From: Leadbettera azotonutricia ZAS-9
Lineage (GTDB): Bacteria; Spirochaetota; Spirochaetia; Treponematales; Breznakiellaceae
DNA length: 64,000 bases
Direction of reading: 5' to 3'
Assembly: GCF_000214355.1 (NCBI RefSeq)
Contig: NC_015577.1
Span: forward strand, 1,564,596 to 1,628,595
Shown here: positions 49,256-59,600 of the stretch, piece after piece
How positions within the stretch are numbered: position 1 is the stretch's first letter
How the letters are laid out: every line of letters begins with the position of its first letter
Made by a program: the position numbers and the translations under genes
The notes under the pieces: model-generated
What the model was told of the DNA's origin: nothing
Databases searched by the model: none
What the model saw: only the letters and a program-made list of their open reading frames with translations

Positions 49256-49921
49256 TTGAAAGACCTTTCAATATTATTCGAAAACAAAGATTGCCTCGTC
49301 ATAAACAAGCCTGCGGGCCTTGCGGTCCAGGGCGGGGAGGGCATCAAAACCTCCCTGGATTCCCTGCTGGCGGAAAATTACGATCCCCGCCCCCTCCTTG
49401 TTCATCGTCTGGACAGGGATACTTCCGGGGTAATATTGGTGGCAAAGAACAAGGAAGCAGCCGCCCGCTTTTCTTCATATTTTGCCGAAAGGAGTCAAGG
49501 TTCACAAATTCGCAAGCTCTATCTTGGGATCTGCTCAAAAACGCCTCAGCCTTCTTCAGGCGTCATACGCCTCCCCCTGGAGATCAAAGGAAAAACCAAA
49601 GAATCCGAAACCCGTTACCGCCTGGTTTCAGAAAACCCCGGCATTCCCTGTTCCTTGCTGGAGCTTGAACTGGGTTCAGGCCGCATGCACCAGATACGCC
49701 GCCACCTTGCCCAAATAAACTGCCCCATACTGGGGGACGACAAATACGGCGACTTTGGGCTAAACAAAACCCTGCACAAATCCATCGGCCTGAAGCGCCT
49801 TCTTCTCCATGCTTCGAGGCTTATCATTCCTGAGGAGGGCATAGATATAACCGCGCCCCTGCCCGAATACTTCGCCCCCTTTAGCTTGACATTGGCTGGG
49901 GTTTTTTCCCATGATACCTAG
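49256..49921 (+). CDS. RluA-family 23S/tRNA pseudouridine synthase
   Basis: A 221-residue pseudouridine synthase converting specific uridines in rRNA or tRNA. The catalytic Asp is D53 in the HRLDRDTSG motif; VINKPAGLAVQGG near residue 15 and GRMHQIRRHLAQINCPILGDDKYG are family signatures. It lacks the N-terminal S4 domain of RluD, so it resembles RluA or RluC-short types. The start is TTG at 49256 with AAGGAA upstream. The DUF4912 gene follows 2 nt after its stop, forming an operon with the GH57 gene. Confidence 0.92.
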   Translation: MKDLSILFENKDCLVINKPAGLAVQGGEGIKTSLDSLLAENYDPRPLLVHRLDRDTSGVILVAKNKEAAARFSSYFAERSQGSQIRKLYLGICSKTPQPSSGVIRLPLEIKGKTKESETRYRLVSENPGIPCSLLELELGSGRMHQIRRHLAQINCPILGDDKYGDFGLNKTLHKSIGLKRLLLHASRLIIPEEGIDITAPLPEYFAPFSLTLAGVFSHDT

Positions 49922-49923
49922 TC

Positions 49924-50607
49924 ATGAAAGAAATCGATATAACCAGGCCCTACCTGGAAAGCCTCGCGACTGACGAGCTTGTCCGCATGGCGGATCTCCT
50001 GGGTTTTGATATACCTCCGGGTCTGGACAGGATTTTTATCATAGAAGAGCTGTTGGAGAGCACTTCCGAAGAGTTTATGGAGGATGATGAGGAAGAAAAC
50101 CCCCTAAAAGCAGAATTCATCGATACTGGTTTTTTTGAAGCTGTAGCGCTGCCCCGGCAGTATAATATTACCTTTCTGGAAATCATTATACGGGATCCCC
50201 TGTGGGCCTTTGTGTTTTGGGAGCTTAAGGGAAGCGATAAAAACATATTCGAAAAAGCGGCGGATTTTAATGGCTATTACCTCAAAGTGTCTCCTCAAAA
50301 TGGGGATAAGGAGGGTGTTTTTATTGTGCCTGTAGGCATAGACGATACAGCCTGGTATTTGGGTTTCCCAGCAGGCGATAGCCCGGAGGGGGAGGCAAGA
50401 AGCTATATTGTAGAACTCTGCGCCGACAGGGGAGGGGAAGTATCCCTGGCCTCTTCCCCTGCCTTTGCCCTGCCCGGGCTTCCGGGCCGCTTGTGCGCCG
50501 GGGGCGATGCCTTAAGACGATTGTCAGGGGCGGAGGATTTCCGCATACTTCGCAGCGGGGACAGGCTCTCCAGGGTTAAAAAACCCAAAGCTTCCTCAGC
50601 AGGGTGA
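49924..50607 (+). CDS. DUF4912 domain protein
   Basis: A 227-residue protein. The N-terminus (YLESLATDELVRMADLLGFDIPPGLDRIFIIEELLE) resembles a small SAP/Rho-N-like helical module. A DUF4912 domain follows at about 70-185 with YNITFLEIIIRDPLWAFVFWELKG, and the C-terminus is basic. DUF4912 genes commonly sit next to GH57 alpha-glucan enzymes, as here, and are presumed to help in glycogen metabolism, perhaps through their Ig-like fold. The biochemical role is unknown. No signal peptide is present. It is 1 nt from the GH57 gene. Confidence 0.82.
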   Translation: MKEIDITRPYLESLATDELVRMADLLGFDIPPGLDRIFIIEELLESTSEEFMEDDEEENPLKAEFIDTGFFEAVALPRQYNITFLEIIIRDPLWAFVFWELKGSDKNIFEKAADFNGYYLKVSPQNGDKEGVFIVPVGIDDTAWYLGFPAGDSPEGEARSYIVELCADRGGEVSLASSPAFALPGLPGRLCAGGDALRRLSGAEDFRILRSGDRLSRVKKPKASSAG

Positions 50608-50608
50608 C

Positions 50609-52171
50609 ATGAACAACAATCCCGTTATTTCCATAGTCCTCAACGCCCATATCCCCTTTATACGGCACCCTGAACAGGCCGAATGCCTGGAAGAGCGCTC
50701 GTTTTTTGAGGCCATATCGGACACCTATATTCCCCTCCTCGAAATGTTTGATCGCCTGGACAGGGATCATGTCCCTTTCAGGATGGGCATTTCCATTTCC
50801 CCCACCCTCTGCCACATGTTGAACGACAGCCACCTCATGAAGCGTTACCTGACCTTCACGGACAAGCAGATCGAATTCGGGGCCAACGAATTGAAGCGAC
50901 TTCCGGGGGATGACGCCCTTTCCCGGGGGGTAAAACAGTTTTACGACTGCATGGTGGAGAAGCGGGTGCTTTTTACCGAACGTTACGAGGGCAGCCTTTT
51001 AAAAGTGTTTGATTATTACCAGAAGAAGGGCAGGCTCGAATTATTGCTCACCGCCGCAACCCATGCCTTCCTTCCCTTTTATGCCGCATACCCCGAAGCT
51101 ATCCAGGCCGAGATTGAAGTTGCCATAGGGGCTTATCGCAGCCAATTCGGAAAAAACCCCCAGGGTTTCTGGCTTCCCGAAATGGGCTGGAAGGCGGAGC
51201 TTGATTCCTGGCTTCGTTCCTATAATTTTGCCTATACCATGGTTGACACCCATGGCCTGGTGTTCAGTCAGCCCCGTGCGGAAAAGGGGAGTTTCTATCC
51301 TGCCAAAACCCCTGCGGGGGTCTTTGTCGTCGGCAGGGATTTCTATGCCAAGGAAGATATAGAGGCGCTGTCATCCTGTTCCGAATACCGGGACAACAAA
51401 AAGGATCTGGGCTTTGAATTGCCCCCTGATCTGATCAAGCCCTTTTTGGGAACCCAGGGGGGCAGGGGCTGCACGGGCTATAAATGCCGTACCAGGGGAG
51501 GCGCGGTTTATAATTTTGATGAAGCCAGGCAAAAAGCCCAGGATCAGGCCCGCGTATTCCTGAAGAACCGCAAAACCCGGCTCGGCGAGGCCCAGGTCCT
51601 CATGGATAAGCCTCCCTTCTGCCTTTGCGCTTTTGACGCGGACAATTTCGGCCGCCGGTGGTACGAAGGCCCCCAATTCCTCGAGACCATTTTCCGCGAA
51701 GGCGCGCAGGATTTTCAATTCATGACCCCTGCCGAATATCTTTATAAGCAGGATCCTTCAAGCTTCCAGACCCTGATGCCTGAATTTTCTTCCTGGGGTA
51801 TTAACGGCTATGGCGAAACCTGGGCAGACGCTTCCAACGACTGGATATACCGCCATACAACCCGCGCCCTGGAGCGCATGATAGAAATATCCGACCGCTT
51901 CCCGGATAATTCGGGCCTCAAGGAACGCACCTTAAACCAGGCAGCCCGGGAAATTCTTTTGTCTATGGCATCGGACTGGCCCGGCATGCTCTACAAACAG
52001 GAAAATTCCGCCTATGCCCGCCTCCAGATAGAATCCTGCCTGCGCAATTTTACTACTATTTATGAAGCCCTGGGCAGCAACTATATCAGCACCGAATGGC
52101 TTACCAGCCTTGAGAAGCGGCACAATATTTTTCCGAACATCAATTACAGGGTTTTCAGAAGAAAGAAATAG
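50609..52171 (+). CDS. GH57 alpha-glucan branching enzyme / amylase
   Basis: A 520-residue glycoside hydrolase family 57 protein. The N-terminus shows the family start (VISIVLNAHIPFIRHP). The nucleophile Glu is in GFWLPEMGW and the acid/base Asp in FDADNFGRRWYEG, and a helical C-terminal DUF1957-type domain with LYKQENSAYA follows. These features fit GH57 1,4-alpha-glucan branching enzymes, which act on cytoplasmic glycogen; 4-alpha-glucanotransferase is the alternative. No signal peptide. It is the third gene of the RluA-DUF4912-GH57 operon and converges on the UPF0164 gene with one base between stops. Confidence 0.9.
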   Translation: MNNNPVISIVLNAHIPFIRHPEQAECLEERSFFEAISDTYIPLLEMFDRLDRDHVPFRMGISISPTLCHMLNDSHLMKRYLTFTDKQIEFGANELKRLPGDDALSRGVKQFYDCMVEKRVLFTERYEGSLLKVFDYYQKKGRLELLLTAATHAFLPFYAAYPEAIQAEIEVAIGAYRSQFGKNPQGFWLPEMGWKAELDSWLRSYNFAYTMVDTHGLVFSQPRAEKGSFYPAKTPAGVFVVGRDFYAKEDIEALSSCSEYRDNKKDLGFELPPDLIKPFLGTQGGRGCTGYKCRTRGGAVYNFDEARQKAQDQARVFLKNRKTRLGEAQVLMDKPPFCLCAFDADNFGRRWYEGPQFLETIFREGAQDFQFMTPAEYLYKQDPSSFQTLMPEFSSWGINGYGETWADASNDWIYRHTTRALERMIEISDRFPDNSGLKERTLNQAAREILLSMASDWPGMLYKQENSAYARLQIESCLRNFTTIYEALGSNYISTEWLTSLEKRHNIFPNINYRVFRRKK

Positions 52172-52172
52172 G

Positions 52173-53471
52173 TCAATAATCCAAAGTCTGCATATCGTTT
52201 ATTCTCTGCTGCACATTCTCCGCATGGGCGATAATGCTGACCCCTTCCCGGGCAGGGTCGAATTTAGGATCAATAGCGAGGACATCTTCCCAATAGCTGC
52301 GGGCTGCCGGGTAGTCCCCTTTGGAATAGGCGTCCAGGCCCGCGATGTAAAGCTCGTCCACTTTGGCGGCTCTTTCCTTCCTGCCCCCGTCCCCAAGGTT
52401 GAAGCGCACCCCCAGGCTTACCCGGTTCAAAGGCTGCATCTGGGTCAGGAGATCCAGGGTGTAATTTACGTCCAGGGAGATTTTTTCAAATTCTACGGCG
52501 CTTCCAACGGTGATGCGCACGCTGCCGGCCTTGCCCATAAGCCCCATCCTCATGGAGAGGAAGTCGGTAATGGATGCGGCAAAACCAGCAGCCCAGTAGG
52601 GTCTTTCAGACAGGCTTATGTCTTGCATATTGAGGGGCACAGAGAAATCAAAAGAGATGAGCAATGGCCTTAAAGGTTTATAGGCAATAGCCACGGTAGC
52701 CGTGGTGGGCAGGGGGTCGTCCATGGCAGGCGGCCCCAGATTGCGGACAACCAGGGCGGCGGACATGTTTTTTTCCCGGGAGCTATAGGGTTTTAGGAGA
52801 TCAAAGCGGGTAAGGATGCCTATGTCCGCCATGGCCATTGCTGTCGACTGGGATCTGCCGGAGCCGGAAATGAGGCTTCCTGTGCCGTTCCCCAAATCGT
52901 CTGCGTCGGTAAAATCGGGAACTATCCTGAAAGCGCCCTTGATATTGGCCCCCACCGAGAGGCCGGAAAAATAATAGCCGGAAAAAAAGTTGTACGAAAT
53001 GTTGAGGGCTGCCACGGCTTCGGAATAATAGCCCTTGGAAACCCTGTCGCCATAGATATTATACTCTGTAAAAGGGGTATAGAGCCATTTTCCTGCTGCC
53101 GCAAAACCCAGATCTCCAAACCTTGAGGCGAAAACCGCCCCTTCAACCTTGGTATCGGCTATCCAGTTGTTGTGAAAAAGGGCTAGTTCGGTACTGGAAA
53201 GCATGGACGAGCCCGCAGGGTTGTATTCGATAAACGAAATATCGTCGGATACTGCCGAAAACGCCCCTGCCATGCCTTCCGAGCGGCCGCCCATGGGCAC
53301 ATTCAGCACCGGAAAGGCAGTGAGGCCGGCGTTTTCGTCGGGCCCGTAGATGGAATTGAGGTAATCGGAAATGGAGCCATAGGAGCCGGAACCGAAATCC
53401 AAAGCCCTTGCAGGGATACCTGACAACATGAGGAAAATAATGATACAAAGGACAAGGGGGGCTTTCTTCAT
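52173..53471 (-). CDS. UPF0164 family outer membrane protein with TPR tail
   Basis: A 432-residue protein with a signal peptide (MKKAPLVLCIIIFLMLSGIPARA). The body is beta-barrel-like (about 45-365), containing MGGRSEGMAGAFSAVSDDISFIEYNPAGSS, a pattern shared with PorV/FadL-type outer membrane proteins and with the UPF0164 family of Treponema. The last 70 residues form a TPR-like helical hairpin (ELYIAGLDAYSKGDYPAARSYWEDVLAIDP). It is likely a long-chain or hydrophobic-molecule transporter or a scaffold in the outer membrane. It is divergent from the TPR/SpoIIE cluster, 109 nt away, hinting at shared control. Confidence 0.85.
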   Translation of the reverse strand: MKKAPLVLCIIIFLMLSGIPARALDFGSGSYGSISDYLNSIYGPDENAGLTAFPVLNVPMGGRSEGMAGAFSAVSDDISFIEYNPAGSSMLSSTELALFHNNWIADTKVEGAVFASRFGDLGFAAAGKWLYTPFTEYNIYGDRVSKGYYSEAVAALNISYNFFSGYYFSGLSVGANIKGAFRIVPDFTDADDLGNGTGSLISGSGRSQSTAMAMADIGILTRFDLLKPYSSREKNMSAALVVRNLGPPAMDDPLPTTATVAIAYKPLRPLLISFDFSVPLNMQDISLSERPYWAAGFAASITDFLSMRMGLMGKAGSVRITVGSAVEFEKISLDVNYTLDLLTQMQPLNRVSLGVRFNLGDGGRKERAAKVDELYIAGLDAYSKGDYPAARSYWEDVLAIDPKFDPAREGVSIIAHAENVQQRINDMQTLDY

Positions 53472-53551
53472 CTATCTATAATATATATCGGATTGGAGAA
53501 GAATTCTATAAATTATGGAGTATCAAAGGGAAACTATAGAGATTCCAATGG

Positions 53552-53580
53552 TTCACCGATATTTATAGATAGATTATACT
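53552..53580 (+). promoter_or_regulatory. Promoter of the envelope-sensor cluster
   Basis: TTCACC (53552-53557) and TATACT (53575-53580), spacer 17. The -10 directly abuts the ATG at 53581, so transcription would start after that ATG and leave GGGAG at the mRNA end, favouring a TTG start at 53596. Confidence 0.45.
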
Positions 53581-56500
53581 ATGATAGGGAGTATTTTGCA
53601 TAGAAAACAAGCCTCTTGGTTCCTGGCAGCAGTGCTTTTCCTCCTGGCCGCTGCAGGTTCCCTCTATGCAGGGGGCGCCAAGGATACTGTTTTGTCCCAG
53701 GCCGACAGCCTTATCGAGAACAAGGAATACGACAGCGCCATACAGATTCTTACCGACTATGTCAAAACAAACCCCGAAAAATTCAACGATGCCCAAAAAC
53801 GGCTTCAGAAAATAGTCAAGCTCAGGGAAAAGTACAATACCATTGCTGACGAACTCCTGGACACCCTGGTTAATACCCCCGAGGATGATGTAAGAATTCT
53901 GGATCTGACCGATCAGCTCATAGCCATTGAACCTGCCACCAATCCATCCACCCAGCGCTTCCTGGACCAGGTGCGGGAGCTTGCGGCTTTCAACAACAAC
54001 AGGAACAGGCTGGAACGAATTTTGGTTCAGGCCAGGAGCCAGCTGGAACAGGGCAATTACCAGGACGCCCTCGAAACTTATTCTACCGGCCTTGATATTT
54101 ATCAGGCCGAATATTTTAATTCCGGGTTTGGCCCTGAAGCCGAAGCGGTGGCTTCCAATGGGCTTGAAGCCCTTGCAAAAGGGATTTCCGATTTTGGAAG
54201 CCTTTTGGGATCATTTGTCCAGGGGGCCCAGGCAGTGCAGAATCTGGGCACCGGGGCAGTTTCCCTTGCTGATGCCCGGCGGGCTTACAGTACCTTGGCT
54301 CTCAGGATGGAGGAAATCTCCCAGATTATGGGCAGCATTGCGGGAGTGGGGAATTCCTATGAAAGCCAGCTGGCAATATTGCAGCGCGAAAATAACGCCC
54401 TGGGGGACAGGTCTTTCCTTTCCTTTGCCAATAGGCTCATCCGGGGGCCTGCAGGGCAGGACGAAGGCATGCTGGGCGTCCTGGATCGCTTCTGGAAACA
54501 GAACATAGACCCTGCGGACGCTACGGTTTTTGCCCTTGCGGAAAATGCCTATAACCGCGCGCAAACAGCGGCCAACAACCGGGACTATTCCGGGGCCCTT
54601 CCCCTTCTGGATACTGCGGAAGGATTCGCCGGACTTTCCCTGGATTTGATCAATAACTGGCTTTCCTTCTATGTGCCTGCAGGGGTTCCCACCCAAATCG
54701 TCTATGATCAGCCTGTAGTTTCCCCCATGGTAGGAAGCTACCTGAAATTCCATTCCATGGGCAGGGCTGTTTCGTTTATGAGGGAAGCTGAAAATATCGG
54801 CATTAGGGAAGAAGCCATAATCCGGGGCAATTACCAGGCCCTTCCTTTGTGGAGGCAGGGTACTCTGGCACTGTCTAGCGCCGTCAACCAGGAACAGGAT
54901 AACCGCAGCGCCTTCAATGCCATGATCCGGGAGTTGGCTGTCATCGAGGGGGCCATAAACACAGAAACAGAAACCCTCGGGGTTTACAGCGAAACCCTGG
55001 CATTTCTTGCGGATGACGCGGAGAGCCGCACAGAGCTTCCCCTGCTTTACATCAGCCAGGCTGGGAGCATAGTAATGGATCTTGAAAGCCGCATAGGGGA
55101 TCAGGAATACCAGGCTATAATCAGGCGCTATACTATTTCTGCTGAAGATCTCTCCCGCGAAGTGACTGCCCGGGAAAACGAATTCAACGCAGCCAATATT
55201 CAGGTAGAAGGGATCCAGCAGAATTCAGAATCGGGCGAAATCTTCCTCTCCCATTATCCTACTGAAGCCCTGGCGGCCCTTACCCAAATGGGCCAGAGGG
55301 CAGCGCAGAATCTTGCCACAGGCAGATCCCTTCTTGCTCTCTATGCCGCGGAACCCCAGAGTCTGACAGGTTCCGGCGAAGTGGGCCGCCTTTACGCCAA
55401 TGCCCAGGACCTGGTGAACCGTATACTGAATCTTCAGTCCCGGTCGGGGACAGTCATGGCTGCTGCCAGGACCCAGATTGAAAGGGCCAATGCCTTAAGG
55501 CTCGAAGGGGACAGGCTCTTCCAGGAATCCCAGACCGCTTTGGCAAGAAACAATTTTGAAACAGCCAGGGAAAGGCTGCAGATGGCAACAGTGCGTTACC
55601 ACGATTCATTGGCCATACAGGAATCCCCTTCCCTCCGTACATCCTGGGATACCCGCCTTGTGAACCATGGCGCCGAGATAGTCAGGGTAGAGAATGAAAT
55701 AGTAGTCAGAGATGTGCGCAATCTGGTAAACAATGCCAGAACCAATTATTATGCCGGAAACCTTGAACAGGCCGAGGATCAACTGGTCCGCGCCCAGAGC
55801 CGCTGGAGTGTCACCAATTCTACCGAAGAACCCGAAGTGATCTATTGGCTCAACCTGGTCCGGGGCGCTCTTTCCCTCCAGTCGGGCAGAGCCATTCCCC
55901 AGACAGCTCCCCTGTATGCCGAGATGAGCCAGCTCTTAAGCGACGCCAAGAGGAACTACGATGAAGGGGTTCGGCTCCTCAACAGCGGACAGAGGGCTCC
56001 GGGGCTTGCGCGCTTTGCGGAGGCCAGGCAAAAAACCAGGGATGTCAGGCTCATGTTCCCCATGAATCAGGAAGCGCGGCTTCTGGAACTGAGAATAGAT
56101 CAGCAGACGGATCTTAGCGTATTTAACGCTGCATTCAGGCAGCGCCTTAACGATGCAGTGGCAGGTACCAAGCCGGCTGTAAGATCCACCCAGTCCTTTG
56201 CGGATCTTCAGGATCTGGTGCAGATAAATCCCGATTATCCGGGGATCAGGCAGCTTCTGACCCAGGCCGAAATTGATATGGGGTACCGTCCCCCTCCGCC
56301 TGACCCCAGGGCTATTGCCCGATCCAACGAACTTACCCAGGCAGCCATGACCATTATCAATGCCAGGAATTCAACCCAATATGAAGTAGCCCTGGCACAG
56401 CTCAACGAGGCCATACAGCTCAATCCCAACAATACCCAGGCCCAGAGGGGCAAGGATCAGGTTCAAACATGGATGACCGGAACAGGCACCATAGTGCTGG

Positions 56501-56661
56501 ACAGCCATTCCCAGGATGAATACACTCGGGCTGTCCAGGAATTCACCAGAGGCAATAATCTGACTGCCCTGGCAATAGTGCACCAGCTTCTGCAGAATCC
56601 CCGGAATCAGAATTCAACCCTCATCCTGGAATTGCAGCGAAGGATCGAGTCGGTTCTATGA
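53581..56661 (+). CDS. Large exported TPR/coiled-coil protein
   Basis: A protein of about 1020 residues with a signal peptide (WFLAAVLFLLAAAGSLYAGG) and many degenerate TPR-like helical repeats (LIENKEYDSAIQILTDYVK, QLEQGNYQDALETYSTGL, YYAGNLEQAEDQLVRAQSRW, and AQLNEAIQLNPNNTQAQ near the end). No catalytic motif is visible. It is probably a periplasmic scaffold. ATG 53581 directly abuts a TATACT -10 box, so TTG 53596 preceded by GGGAG may be the real start; both leave the signal peptide intact. It overlaps the SpoIIE gene by 4 nt (ATGATGA), implying coupled translation and probably physical partnership. Confidence 0.8.
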   Translation: MIGSILHRKQASWFLAAVLFLLAAAGSLYAGGAKDTVLSQADSLIENKEYDSAIQILTDYVKTNPEKFNDAQKRLQKIVKLREKYNTIADELLDTLVNTPEDDVRILDLTDQLIAIEPATNPSTQRFLDQVRELAAFNNNRNRLERILVQARSQLEQGNYQDALETYSTGLDIYQAEYFNSGFGPEAEAVASNGLEALAKGISDFGSLLGSFVQGAQAVQNLGTGAVSLADARRAYSTLALRMEEISQIMGSIAGVGNSYESQLAILQRENNALGDRSFLSFANRLIRGPAGQDEGMLGVLDRFWKQNIDPADATVFALAENAYNRAQTAANNRDYSGALPLLDTAEGFAGLSLDLINNWLSFYVPAGVPTQIVYDQPVVSPMVGSYLKFHSMGRAVSFMREAENIGIREEAIIRGNYQALPLWRQGTLALSSAVNQEQDNRSAFNAMIRELAVIEGAINTETETLGVYSETLAFLADDAESRTELPLLYISQAGSIVMDLESRIGDQEYQAIIRRYTISAEDLSREVTARENEFNAANIQVEGIQQNSESGEIFLSHYPTEALAALTQMGQRAAQNLATGRSLLALYAAEPQSLTGSGEVGRLYANAQDLVNRILNLQSRSGTVMAAARTQIERANALRLEGDRLFQESQTALARNNFETARERLQMATVRYHDSLAIQESPSLRTSWDTRLVNHGAEIVRVENEIVVRDVRNLVNNARTNYYAGNLEQAEDQLVRAQSRWSVTNSTEEPEVIYWLNLVRGALSLQSGRAIPQTAPLYAEMSQLLSDAKRNYDEGVRLLNSGQRAPGLARFAEARQKTRDVRLMFPMNQEARLLELRIDQQTDLSVFNAAFRQRLNDAVAGTKPAVRSTQSFADLQDLVQINPDYPGIRQLLTQAEIDMGYRPPPPDPRAIARSNELTQAAMTIINARNSTQYEVALAQLNEAIQLNPNNTQAQRGKDQVQTWMTGTGTIVLDSHSQDEYTRAVQEFTRGNNLTALAIVHQLLQNPRNQNSTLILELQRRIESVL

Positions 56662-59600
56662 TGACAAAACAGCTAAAATTATCAGCCTTCGTATTTGCCC
56701 TCTTTTTTCTCTTTCAGGGCATGCTGTTTGGACAGACCAGTTTTTTCTGGGAACAGCCTGAAGTTTTTTCCGGACCCCGGGGGAGCTTTCCCGTCTCCGC
56801 TTCTACAGGCGATTTGGGCATATTGGTATGGCAGGAGACGGACAGGAGAGCTGTATCCGGCGCCAACGGTTCAGGAGACGGCGCCATCAGTATTGCCCTG
56901 GCAGTCAAGAAGCCCGGCGCTTCCTGGGAAAACAAAGGCATCATTGGGGGTCCTTATCTATATTCCGGTACGGAGCCTTCAATAATCAGCGCGGTCATAG
57001 ATAAACAGAACCGCATACTCATTGCCGCCGCAGCTTCGGCGGCGGAGACGGAGATCCTCATCTCGGGCGACGAGGGCCAAAGCTTCGAAAAGTACCGGAT
57101 AGATTCGGGTACAGAATCGTCGGTGGCGCCCCGGATCGCGGTACGTTCCGACGGCGGCTATCTGCTCTTTGTAACCAGGGGCAGCGACAGTTCCCTTTCG
57201 CTTTATTATGCCCTGTCGGACAACGGCCGTGTCTGGTCTGCTTTCAGGCCCTTTGTTACTGATAACGCGATGCAGCTCAATTTCCTCCCCTCTCATGCTT
57301 CTTACGGGGGCAGGGAATATGTGATCTTCCAGTCATTTACCGGCAGTTCCGAAACCATCCCAACCTTCCAGCTCTTTCTGAAAATGTCGAGCGATAACGG
57401 CCGGACCTGGGGGCCTTCGCAGCGTTTCACTTCTTTCAGGGACGCCTATATGTACACCAGCGCCACTGCTGATAATTTTGATAATCAGCGTCCCCAGCTT
57501 ACCGTGCAGAACGATTCCCTCTTTCTGGTTTGGGAGCGGCGCTACCGTACAGGCTCTCCCCAAGTTTATGCCGCCCGGATACGGGCCGACGGCAGCCTTA
57601 TAGGCGCTCCCGAGCGTATCAATACCAATGATGCCTATTGCAATAACCCTGTTGCATTTACCTATGGCGGCGATACCAAAGTAATCTGGTTCGATAACCG
57701 AAGGGGAGGCAACAGGATCTATTTGGCGCAAAGAGAAGGGCTCAACTGGATCAATACGGATCTTTCAGGTTCTGTAGGGGGAGACGCTTCCTTTGGCCGC
57801 TCTGTTGTCGATTCCGACGGCCTCTTTATTTTCTGGCAGACCACAACCGCTCAGGGCAGCGCCAGGATCTATTCGCTGCTTCCTGATACTTCCGTAAATC
57901 CTGTGCGCATTACCGCAGGGAATTTTACGCCCGGGCGCAGGACCCGAGGAGAAAGGGCGAGATTCTCCTGGAATGTTCCTGTTGATTCTTCGGGTATTTC
58001 CGGTTTTGCCTATGCCTGGAGCAAAGATGAAGATGTTGTCCCAAATAAAAATATCATGGTTTACAATACCAGAGATTCAGCAGCCACCAGTGCAGAAACT
58101 GTTGCAGATGATGACGGAAGCTGGTATTTCACCATCATAGCCCAGGACTATGCGGGCAACTGGTCGCCCCCTTCGCGGATAGAATATATACGGGATACGA
58201 TTCCTCCTCCTGCCGCAGCGATTATACAGCCCGATCTGGACGAAAACGGCTTCCTGCTGTCTAACACTTTTACGCTTAACTGGAATGTTCCTCCCGCGTC
58301 TGATATTGCAGGGTATACCTGGGATCTTCAATACCTGGGATCTTCCGCCCAATTCAGCTCCATGGATAATGGGATCTTCCAGGCTGCTGCCAGCGAACTC
58401 TATCCCGGGAGCAGGGCGGCGGCACCCAGGGTTCAGGGCACAGGGACTTCTGTTTCCTATACCAATCAGGACGATGGGGTTTGGCTCTTCACTGTCCGGG
58501 CAATTGATGAAGTGGGGAATGTTGGCCCTCACTCAAGCATATATTTCAGAACCGATAAATATGTGCCCCATACCTACATAACCTGGGTTGACGCCAGCCA
58601 GGACGAGCAGGGCATACTGGATCTCAGGATTATGGGCAGGGGCTTTGCCGACGGCGGCAGCGTGATCCGGGTCTTCCTGGACAAAGACGGGCAGGAACCT
58701 TACGACAGGGAATTTTATTTACGCAACGACGATTATAGGATTGCGTCGGACAGGGAAATAAACGGCCTCCGCATCGAAGATATCGAAGAAGGCAATTACA
58801 GGGTAGGGGTAGAACATCCCGTGCGGGGCCTTTATATAACAGGCCCAATGGTAGCAATAAACGAAACCGGTACCGTCAAATTCGGCGATTATGGAAGTAT
58901 CTGGCAGCCTTCATGGTTGCTGCGTCATGCCCGCCGTTTCATTTTTGATACTGCCTGGTTTGTAGTTATAGCAATACTGGTTTTGTGCGGTCTGGGGATT
59001 TTGGTTGTTATCCGGGGTATAGGCAATGTTGTAGCCGAAAGCGCCGTTATACGCCTGGATGCCGCCGCCCTTATTACAGGAGATTTTATGCCATCGGAAA
59101 AGAAAAAACGGCTTGCCCGGATCAAGCGGCGGGGCATAGGCCTCCGCTTTAAAATGGCTTCCTTTACGGTTGCCCTGGTAATGCTGGTAGTAGTAATGGT
59201 GTCGGCTCCCCTTTACGTCATGATGACCCGGACTCAGCGCGATACACTGCTCCAGGGACTTTGGGATCGTTCAACAGTTCTTCTCGAAGGGCTTGCTACC
59301 AATACCCGGGCCTATCTCCCTATGGGGAATATTCTGGAATTGGGCTTCCTGCCTGCCCAGATGAGCGCCATTCCCGAAGCCCGGTATGTTACCATTACCG
59401 GCTACAATCCTGATACTACTATTTTTGATGACGCGGTCTGGGCCACCAATGATACGGATATCCTTGCCAAGGTCGATACGGTCGAATTCCAGCCCGGAGT
59501 TTCGCGGATCACGGATGAAATTACTCCCCGGCTGCAGGGAATCGCCGATGAACTGAACGATCAGGCGCGGTCTGCGGTAGGAGATCTTTCCGCCACTATC

